NCBI GenBank assembly: GCA_903882245.1
Contig: CAIRWJ010000075.1
Span: 1-5,401 of the forward strand
Origin: an uncultured Microbacteriaceae bacterium
Lineage (GTDB): Bacteria > Actinomycetota > Actinomycetes > Actinomycetales > Microbacteriaceae
Reading direction: 5' to 3'
DNA: 5,401 nt
In this document: piece by piece, positions 1-5,401 of the stretch
How the letters are laid out: each line of letters opens with the position of its first letter
Position numbering within the stretch: position 1 is the stretch's first letter
Made by a program: the position numbers and the translations under genes
Notes under the pieces: model-generated
What the model was told of the DNA's origin: nothing
The model's database searches: none
Seen by the model: the letters and a program-made list of their open reading frames with translations, nothing else

Positions 1-484
1 CGACACCGGGCAGGTTGATTCCCTTGTTGTTCGAGACAGTTCCACCAACGACGACCTCGGTTCGAACTCGAACGCCATCGGTGTCGAGAACCTTGACGTT
101 CACCTTCCCGTCATCGATGAGGAGCGTGTCCCCTGTGGCGACGTCCTGAGGCAAGCCCTTGAACGTCGTCCCGCAGATGTCTTTCGTGCCCTCAATGTCT
201 TCCGTCGTGATGGTGAAGATGTCACCGATCGCAAGAACGTGGGGTCCGTCAGCGAATTTTCCGAGACGAATCTTGGGACCCTGAAGGTCAACGAGCACGG
301 CAACCGGTTTGCCCAGATCTGCCGCTACCTTTTTGATGTTCGCAAAGACTTCTTCGTGAATTTCGTAGGTGCCGTGACTAAGGTTCATTCGAACGACGTC
401 GACACCAGCCTCGATAACCGCTCGGATGGTGTCGTAACTGTTCGTTGCCGGACCCAGCGTGGCAACAATCTTTGCGCGTCTCAT
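1..484 (-). CDS. pyk: Pyruvate kinase, N-terminal part (runs off the left edge)
   Basis: Pyruvate kinase transfers phosphate from phosphoenolpyruvate to ADP, giving pyruvate and ATP in the last step of glycolysis, in the cytoplasm. The 161 visible residues start MRRAKIVATLGPA, the usual actinobacterial N-terminus. Residues 1 to about 70 are the first part of the catalytic barrel, with RMNLSHG at 32-38 (Arg32 is the substrate-phosphate position, Asn34 and Ser36 the monovalent-cation region) and DLQGPKIRLG at 66-75. Residues from about 71 to the edge are most of the lid (B) domain, ending at NNKGINLPG. The rest of the roughly 470-480 residue protein, including the catalytic Lys and Mg-binding acids, lies outside the window. 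The ATG at 482-484 is the only possible start: the frame upstream reaches the gltD stop after ten codons with no other start. A Shine-Dalgarno lies just upstream. Gln68, Lys71 and Leu74 match the potassium-independent class. Identification is very secure. Confidence 0.96.
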   Translation of the reverse strand, partial: MRRAKIVATLGPATNSYDTIRAVIEAGVDVVRMNLSHGTYEIHEEVFANIKKVAADLGKPVAVLVDLQGPKIRLGKFADGPHVLAIGDIFTITTEDIEGTKDICGTTFKGLPQDVATGDTLLIDDGKVNVKVLDTDGVRVRTEVVVGGTVSNNKGINLPGV

Positions 485-514
485 GGTGTCCTTTGTCGTG
501 GTGTGTGGACTTCG
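485..514 (-). other. Short gltD-pyk intergenic gap
   Basis: Only 30 bases separate the gltD stop codon (TAA) from the pyk start. The gap holds the pyk ribosome binding site and nothing that looks like a GC-rich hairpin with a T-tract, so there is no sign of an intrinsic terminator. There is also little room for a promoter, although one could lie inside gltD. The gap is exactly ten codons, so gltD and pyk are in the same frame. The inference is that pyk is at least partly co-transcribed with gltBD. Confidence 0.65.
489..494 (-). promoter_or_regulatory. Ribosome binding site of pyk
   Basis: On the minus strand this reads AAAGGA, followed by four bases (CACC) and the ATG of pyk. The match to the anti-Shine-Dalgarno sequence is moderate and the spacing slightly short. 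It supports the chosen start and independent initiation of pyk rather than reading through from gltD. Confidence 0.7.
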
Positions 515-1972
515 TTAGAAGTGTATCGGGGCGTCGTGTGCGGTAACCGGGACGGGGAGGGTTGTGTGACCACGGAGGAACTCGTCGGCGCGAGCAGCTA
601 CCGCACGACCTTCGGCAATCGCCCACACAATCAGCGACGCTCCGCGTCCAGCATCGCCGGCAACAAAGACACCGGGGATGTTCGTGTCGTACGTGCGATT
701 GCGGGCGACGGTTCCGCGTTCAGACAGGTCGATCTGCAATTGTTCGACGATGACATCTGATTCGATCCCCGTGTAGCCGAGAGCAAGAAGGACAATATCT
801 GCCGGGAGTGTCTTCTCGGTGCCGACCATCGGTCGTCGCCCCCCATCGGCAAATTCTGTTTCCGCGACGACAAGACCCGCAAGCTCGCCGCGCTCGTTTC
901 CGACAAATTCGACGGTCGACGCAAGATAGGTGCGTTCGCCGCCTTCCTCGTGTGCACTCTGAACCTCGAACAGATTTGGGTCCATTGGCCAGGGCTGATT
1001 CGTCGGGCGTTCGAGTGGTGGCTGTTTGCCGATCGCGAGAGTTGTGACACTTGTCGCGCCTTGCCGAAGAGCGGTTCCGAGACAGTCAGCGCCTGTGTCG
1101 CCGCCTCCAAGGATGATGACGTTCTTACCGCTGACATCAATGTGTCCCGCCGGGGCTTGCCCTGCAACCGCTCGGTTTGACGGAACAAGGAAATCCATCG
1201 CGAAGTGAATCCCGGACAGTTCTCGACCCTTGATAGGCAAGTCTCTCCCAACCGGCGCGCCAGTCGCCACGATGACCGCGTCATACCGCTCGTGAAGTTC
1301 TGGCCACGTGACATCAGTTCCAATCGAGACTCCGGTTCTAAATCGAGTCCCCTCATCACTCATTTGTTGAATTCTGCGGTCGATGTGATGCTTTTCCATT
1401 TTGAAATCCGGAATTCCATAGCGGAGTAGCCCTCCGACATGATCATCGCGTTCATAGACGGCAACAGTGTGACCAACTCGAGTGAGTTGTTGAGCCGCGG
1501 CGAGACCCGCCGGTCCTGAACCAACGATTGCGACGGTCTTTCCGGTCAGTCGGTCGGGTAGAACGGGGTTGATGTATCCCTTTTCCCACGCGGTATCGAT
1601 TATCGCGAGTTCTGACTGTTTGATGGTGACGGCCGGCTGGTTGATGCCCAAAACGCAGGACGATTCGCACGGTGCCGGGCAAAGACGCCCTGTGAACTCG
1701 GGGAAGTTGTTCGTCGCATGGAGTCGTTCAATCGCGCCACGCCATTCGTCGCGGTACACCAGATCGTTGAATTCGGGGATGAGATTTCCCAACGGGCAGC
1801 CCTGGTGGCAGAAGGCGACGCCACAGTCCATGCATCGTCCTGCTTGGCGTTCAATCTGACCGGATTCGCGCTCGGCGTAAACTTCTTTCCAATCTCGCAA
1901 ACGAATTGACACGGGCCGGCGCTCGGGGGTTTCGCGCGTTGGCGTCTTCAGGAATCCTCGGGGGTCAGCCAC
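515..1972 (-). CDS. gltD: Glutamate synthase (NADPH) small (beta) subunit
   Basis: GltD is the NADPH-oxidising subunit of bacterial GOGAT. It passes electrons from NADPH via FAD and [4Fe-4S] clusters to the FMN of GltB. At 485 residues it is complete and of family length. The N-terminal iron-sulfur domain (about 1-140) has Cys47, Cys50, Cys55 and Cys59 in a C-x2-C-x4-C-x3-C motif, then Cys98, Cys102 and Cys106. Glu121 falls where dihydropyrimidine dehydrogenase has a non-Cys cluster ligand. The first FAD-binding loop is GSGPAG at 151-156, followed by ERDDHVGGLLRYGIP at 174-188. The NADPH-binding loop is GGGDTGADC at 289-297. The second FAD motif is GVFVAGDAGRG at 434-444. The start is a GTG at 1970-1972, overlapping the last codons of gltB by 8 bases; a near-perfect Shine-Dalgarno supports this start. 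The overlap implies translational coupling, which suits subunits of one complex. All key motifs are intact and identification is very secure. Confidence 0.97.
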   Translation of the reverse strand: MADPRGFLKTPTRETPERRPVSIRLRDWKEVYAERESGQIERQAGRCMDCGVAFCHQGCPLGNLIPEFNDLVYRDEWRGAIERLHATNNFPEFTGRLCPAPCESSCVLGINQPAVTIKQSELAIIDTAWEKGYINPVLPDRLTGKTVAIVGSGPAGLAAAQQLTRVGHTVAVYERDDHVGGLLRYGIPDFKMEKHHIDRRIQQMSDEGTRFRTGVSIGTDVTWPELHERYDAVIVATGAPVGRDLPIKGRELSGIHFAMDFLVPSNRAVAGQAPAGHIDVSGKNVIILGGGDTGADCLGTALRQGATSVTTLAIGKQPPLERPTNQPWPMDPNLFEVQSAHEEGGERTYLASTVEFVGNERGELAGLVVAETEFADGGRRPMVGTEKTLPADIVLLALGYTGIESDVIVEQLQIDLSERGTVARNRTYDTNIPGVFVAGDAGRGASLIVWAIAEGRAVAARADEFLRGHTTLPVPVTAHDAPIHF

Positions 1973-4900
1973 CGGTCACCTCCATGATTTGTGTCCACAC
2001 GCCGTCGCTGTCGGGGTCTGTGCCCGCGTCGAGTGCGGCGTTTCGGATGATAGTGACCTTTCGGAAGTCGCGCGGGGTGATCGCCGTTACACGGTCACGA
2101 GTAGTTGCCCAATCGTCGAGCAGCGCCGTCGCATAGAGAGACCCAGTTTCGGTTACGTGAGTGGATAGAAGTTTATGAACGAGCTCGGCATCGTTGTCCG
2201 TCAAGGACGAAAGTTCGAGTTCGCCAGACGACATTGCCGCTTGGTTCACGAGTGCGACGTTGAGGTCGAGCACGTAGGCATTTCCGCCGCTCATTCCAGC
2301 TCCCAGATTGCGACCAGTCGAACCGAGAATCAGAGCAAAACCACCAGTCATATATTCAAGCGCGTGGTCGCCGGTGCCCTCGACAACAATCGTTGCACCT
2401 GAGTTTCGCACGCCGAATCGTTCGCCGACAACCCCGGCGATGAACATTTCACCACTCGTCGCACCGTATCCGACGACATTCCCCGCGATGATGTTGGCGT
2501 TGGACGGGAAGGTTGATTCTGGGGGTTGGCGCAGGACGATTCGACCACCACTGAGCCCTTTTCCGACGTAGTCGTTGGCATCGCCATTAAGGCGAAGTGT
2601 GGTCCCGCGCGGGACGAAAGCTCCGAGAGATTGGCCGGCCGAACCCGACAGCGAGATGTCGATGGTGTTTGGGTCGAGACCGTCTTCGCCGTGTGCCTTA
2701 GTCACATAATGACCGAGCATTGTTCCAATCGCCCGGTCGGTGTTACGAATTTCGGCGGTGAGCGAAACGGGCGTCCCGTTCGCAAGTGCTCCTGCGGCGT
2801 CACGGATAAACGTGTGGTCGATGTGCTTCTCAAGTTCGTGATCCTGTTGACTAACGTTGAAACGCGCGGCATCCTCTGCAAACACGGGACCAGCGAGCAC
2901 CGTTGTGAGGTCGAGTCCTTCCGTCTTCCAATGCGAGACAGCGCGGTCCACGTCGAGAATCTCGCGGTGACCGATCGCATCAGAAAGGCTTCGGAACCCC
3001 AACGACGCGAGGATCTCGCGCACTTCTTCCGCGATGTATTCAAAAAAGGTTTCAACAAATTCGGGTTTACCGCTGAAACGTTCTCGCAAGAGCGGGTTTT
3101 GCGTCGCGACGCCGACCGGGCAGGTGTCGAGGTGGCAAACACGCATCAGGATGCACCCGCTCACAACCATGGGCGCAGTAGCGAACCCGAATTCCTCTGC
3201 TCCAAGGAGCGCAGCAATGATGACATCTCGACCCGTCTTCATCTGACCGTCGACCTGCAGCACGATTCGTCCGCGCATGTCGTTGAGCATGAGAGTTTGC
3301 TGGGCTTCCGCAAGCCCGAGTTCCCAGGGCGTACCCGCGTGTTTGAGGGACGAGAGTGGACTAGCGCCCGTACCACCGTCGTGTCCCGAGATCAAGATCA
3401 CATCGGCCTTGGACTTGGCAACTCCAGCGGCAACCGTACCAACCCCCGCCTCGGATACGAGCTTCACGTGAATGCGTGCGGCGGGATTCGAACGCTTGAG
3501 ATCGTAGATCAGTTGTTTGAGGTCTTCAATCGAGTAGATGTCGTGGTGGGGTGGCGGCGAGATAAGGCCGACACCAGGTGTACCCATTCGTGTCCTTGCG
3601 ATCCACGGGTAGACCTTGTTCGATGGAAGCTGTCCGCCTTCACCCGGCTTCGCTCCTTGGGCCATCTTGATCTGAAGGTCGTCGGCGTGGGTGAGATACA
3701 TGCTTGTCACGCCAAAACGCCCGCTGGCGACCTGTTTGATCGCGCTTCGACGTTCGGGGTCCAACAGACGTTCGACGGATTCACCGCCCTCTCCTGTGTT
3801 GGAACGAGCGCCAAGCCGATTCATTGCGATAGCCAGCGTCTCGTGCATTTCTTGGGAGATCGCTCCGTAGGACATCGCACCCGTCGAGAATCGCCGAATA
3901 ATGTCGTGCGCTGATTCGACCTCATCGAGCGGAACGGGGTCGCGCTCGCCTGCGAACCGGAAAAGCCCACGAAGTGTCATCAGCCGCTCGGCTTGTTCAT
4001 CCACTGCTCTCGTGTAGTCACGGAAAACGTCGTAACGCTTCTCTCGTGTGGCGTGTTGCAACTTGAACACGGTTTCCGGATTGAACAAGTGTGGCGGCCC
4101 CTCGCGGCGCCATGAATACTCTCCGCCTACAGGGAGAACTTCGTGGAAGGTCGACGGGTTACCGTAGGCCAACGCGTGCCGTTGACGTGTCTCTTCCGCG
4201 ATGATGTCCATCGTCACTCCACCGAGAATGCTGGTCACTCCGGTGAAATAGCGATCAACGACATCAGTGCTGAGCCCAATGGCCTCGAAAGCTTGTGCGC
4301 CAGCGTATGACGCGACGGTGGAGATGCCCATTTTGGACATAGTTTTGAGAAGTCCTTTGCCCAACGCATAAATGATGTTGGCGACAGCCTCTTCGGGCGT
4401 GATTTCGGGGATGCGACCTGTGCGAACCAACAACTCTGCGGTTTCCATCGCGAGGTAAGGATTAATCGCCGACGCACCAAACCCGACCAGTGTCGCAACG
4501 TGATGTACCTCTCGGACGTCTCCCGCCTCAACAATCAGGGACGACTGCATGCGTCGACCGGTTCGAATCAGGTGGTGGTGAATTGCCGACAACATCAAAA
4601 GCGATGGAATTGGGGCGAAGTCTTTATCAGAGTCACGGTCACTGAGTACGACAAACATTGCGCCATTATCGAGCGCTGAATCGACCTCCCTGCACATCTG
4701 GTCGAGTCGTTGTTCCATGGCCTTGGCGCCCTCGTCGATTCGATACAAGCCCGAAATGGTGTGGGTGACCGGCCGACCGTCCTGCTGAAGATGAATGACC
4801 TTTGCTAGCTCGTCGTTGTCGATTACGGGGAACGTTAACGACACTTGGCGGGCGTGCTCTGGTGTCGCGGCCAACAAGTTTCTTTCCGGGCCCAACCCCA

Positions 4901-5401
4901 CCTGGAGCGATGTCACAATCTCTTCACGAATCGAGTCAAGTGGCGGATTGGTCACCTGTGCGAATTGTTGAGCAAAGTAGTCGAACAAGAGACGCGGGCG
5001 ATCCGACAGCACGGCGAGTGGTGAGTCGCTTCCCATCGCACCGAGAGGTTCAGCACCTGATTGCGCCATGGGCATAATCAGTACTCGAACCTCTTCCTCC
5101 GTGTAGCCAAAGGTCTTCTGGCGTCGTTGCACTGATGGAGCGGTGTGGATGATGTGTTCGCGCCACGGGAGTTCCTCGAGTGCGATCGCATTTTCGCTGA
5201 CCCACTGTCCCCATGGTCCACTTGTCGCGATGGAGTCCTTGATTTCATCGTCTTCGATGATGCGACCGTTCACGGTGTCCACGAGGAACATGCGCCCAGG
5301 TTGGAGCCGGCCTTTGCGGACCACTTTCCGAGGATCAACGTCGTAGACACCGATCTCCGAGGCCATGACGACAAGGCCGCGTCGGTAACGAGGAATCGAC
5401 C
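1965..5401 (-). CDS. gltB: Glutamate synthase large (alpha) subunit, 5' end beyond the window; probable frameshift near 5380
   Basis: GltB makes two glutamates from glutamine and 2-oxoglutarate: its N-terminal amidotransferase releases ammonia, which is channelled to the FMN synthase site. From the Met of GLVVMASE (5364-5366, counted as 1) 1133 residues remain of a protein usually near 1,500, so about 370-390 N-terminal residues, including the nucleophilic Cys, lie outside. Residues 1-70 end the amidotransferase domain. About 85-400 is the central domain. About 470-870 is the FMN/2-oxoglutarate barrel, with GAMSYGAIS (496-504), SNTGEGGE (522-529), KPGEGGQLP (573-581), TPGVGLISPPPHHDIYS (596-612) and SGHDGGTGASP (660-670). 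Cys738, Cys744 and Cys749 (C-x5-C-x4-C) bind the [3Fe-4S] cluster. About 900-1095 is the glycine-rich GXGXG beta-helix. The gene ends in TGA overlapping gltD. The Met at 5366 is internal to the family sequence, not a true start. Upstream of it the frame is open to the edge but reads an unrelated SIPRYRR; the expected GRFLVTD is in another frame. Confidence 0.95.
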   Translation of the reverse strand, partial: SIPRYRRGLVVMASEIGVYDVDPRKVVRKGRLQPGRMFLVDTVNGRIIEDDEIKDSIATSGPWGQWVSENAIALEELPWREHIIHTAPSVQRRQKTFGYTEEEVRVLIMPMAQSGAEPLGAMGSDSPLAVLSDRPRLLFDYFAQQFAQVTNPPLDSIREEIVTSLQVGLGPERNLLAATPEHARQVSLTFPVIDNDELAKVIHLQQDGRPVTHTISGLYRIDEGAKAMEQRLDQMCREVDSALDNGAMFVVLSDRDSDKDFAPIPSLLMLSAIHHHLIRTGRRMQSSLIVEAGDVREVHHVATLVGFGASAINPYLAMETAELLVRTGRIPEITPEEAVANIIYALGKGLLKTMSKMGISTVASYAGAQAFEAIGLSTDVVDRYFTGVTSILGGVTMDIIAEETRQRHALAYGNPSTFHEVLPVGGEYSWRREGPPHLFNPETVFKLQHATREKRYDVFRDYTRAVDEQAERLMTLRGLFRFAGERDPVPLDEVESAHDIIRRFSTGAMSYGAISQEMHETLAIAMNRLGARSNTGEGGESVERLLDPERRSAIKQVASGRFGVTSMYLTHADDLQIKMAQGAKPGEGGQLPSNKVYPWIARTRMGTPGVGLISPPPHHDIYSIEDLKQLIYDLKRSNPAARIHVKLVSEAGVGTVAAGVAKSKADVILISGHDGGTGASPLSSLKHAGTPWELGLAEAQQTLMLNDMRGRIVLQVDGQMKTGRDVIIAALLGAEEFGFATAPMVVSGCILMRVCHLDTCPVGVATQNPLLRERFSGKPEFVETFFEYIAEEVREILASLGFRSLSDAIGHREILDVDRAVSHWKTEGLDLTTVLAGPVFAEDAARFNVSQQDHELEKHIDHTFIRDAAGALANGTPVSLTAEIRNTDRAIGTMLGHYVTKAHGEDGLDPNTIDISLSGSAGQSLGAFVPRGTTLRLNGDANDYVGKGLSGGRIVLRQPPESTFPSNANIIAGNVVGYGATSGEMFIAGVVGERFGVRNSGATIVVEGTGDHALEYMTGGFALILGSTGRNLGAGMSGGNAYVLDLNVALVNQAAMSSGELELSSLTDNDAELVHKLLSTHVTETGSLYATALLDDWATTRDRVTAITPRDFRKVTIIRNAALDAGTDPDSDGVWTQIMEVTGG
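1976..1983 (-). promoter_or_regulatory. Strong ribosome binding site of gltD, inside the end of gltB
   Basis: The minus strand reads GGAGGTGA, three bases before the GTG start of gltD. It is an almost full complement of the 16S rRNA tail and fixes the GTG at 1970-1972 as the start. It lies within the final codons of gltB (Met-Glu-Val-Thr), so ribosomes finishing gltB are placed next to the gltD start. Confidence 0.85.
5378..5382 (-). other. gltB: Probable one-base deletion (frameshift) in gltB
   Basis: From the right edge the minus strand reads GGT CGA TTC CTC GTT ACC GAC (GRFLVTD, 5401-5381), then two bases GC, then GGC CTT GTC GTC ATG (GLVVM, 5378-5364). Glutamate synthase normally has R-[FYW]-x-x-T-x-D-G-L-V-V-x-A-S-E here, so one extra base, giving for example GAC GAC GGC, would restore GRFLVTDDGLVVMASE. 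As given, the upstream frame would run into a TGA at 5270-5272. The junction bases are GACGCGGCC, which is not a slippery heptamer, so programmed frameshifting looks unlikely. Whether the cause is sequencing error or mutation cannot be told from one sequence, and only seven upstream residues are visible. Confidence 0.75.

Noticed and set aside
489..508. A small GTCC/GGAC stem that could cover the pyk ribosome binding site
   Set aside because: Only four base pairs with a loop of more than ten bases can be formed, which is too weak to call a regulatory hairpin or terminator.
239..760. A 173-codon open frame on the plus strand spanning the pyk start and gltD end
   Set aside because: It is antisense to two confidently identified genes and crosses their boundary, with no family resemblance. 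Its length is unremarkable at this base composition.
631..1359. A 242-codon frame on the minus strand inside gltD
   Set aside because: It overlaps gltD in another frame, is Ser/Arg-rich and has no recognisable motif. The gltD frame contains all the FAD and NADPH motifs, so this one is a shadow.
2526..3914. A 462-codon open frame on the plus strand, opposite gltB
   Set aside because: It lies wholly antisense to the FMN barrel and cluster region of gltB, whose motifs are all intact. The translation has no recognisable domain and is rich in Arg, Val and His as expected for the mirror of a coding frame. It is a shadow frame.
5364..5366. The ATG before ASEIGVYD as the true start of gltB
   Set aside because: This methionine sits within a conserved internal motif (GLVVMASE) at the end of the amidotransferase domain. 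Starting here would drop about 370-390 residues and the whole glutaminase active site, and no good Shine-Dalgarno precedes it. It is only the first Met after the probable frameshift.
1..5401. A novel system, mobile element, CRISPR array, tRNA or other RNA gene
   Set aside because: Every part of the window except 30 bases is accounted for by gltB, gltD and pyk. I saw no repeat arrays, inverted-repeat ends, integrase or transposase motifs, or tRNA-like sequence on either strand.

Overview
The whole window is coding DNA on the minus strand. It reads as a stretch of a tightly packed actinobacterial chromosome. In the direction of transcription (right to left) it holds the C-terminal three quarters of gltB (glutamate synthase large subunit), all of gltD (glutamate synthase small subunit), and the first 161 codons of pyk (pyruvate kinase). 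There is no RNA gene, mobile element, CRISPR array or long non-coding stretch; the only intergenic DNA is 30 bases between gltD and pyk. GC content looks like the mid-50s percent, judged by counting a few lines only.

The source is most likely an actinomycete. The pyruvate kinase N-terminus (MRRAKIVATLGPA...DLQGPKIRLG), the two-gene GOGAT and the gene order gltB-gltD-pyk all fit that phylum. The fairly low GC would suit a moderate-GC lineage such as some Microbacteriaceae, but the exact group is inference.

Layout: positions 1965-5401 are gltB, open at the right edge. Positions 515-1972 are gltD, with a GTG start overlapping the end of gltB by 8 bases and preceded by a strong Shine-Dalgarno. 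Positions 1-484 are pyk, open at the left edge. GltB and GltD form NADPH-dependent glutamate synthase: GltD takes electrons from NADPH through FAD and iron-sulfur centres, and GltB uses them to make glutamate from 2-oxoglutarate and glutamine-derived ammonia. Pyruvate kinase sits directly downstream and may be read from the same message, which would place an ATP- and pyruvate-producing glycolytic step beside the main nitrogen-assimilation step.

The most notable point is at the right edge. The gltB reading frame appears to be broken by a one-base loss near 5379-5381. The family sequence expected before the GLVVMASE motif (GRFLVTD) is present, but in a different frame from the rest of the gene. 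This is either a sequence error or a real frameshift. Otherwise these are ordinary, well-conserved housekeeping genes, and I see no undescribed system here.
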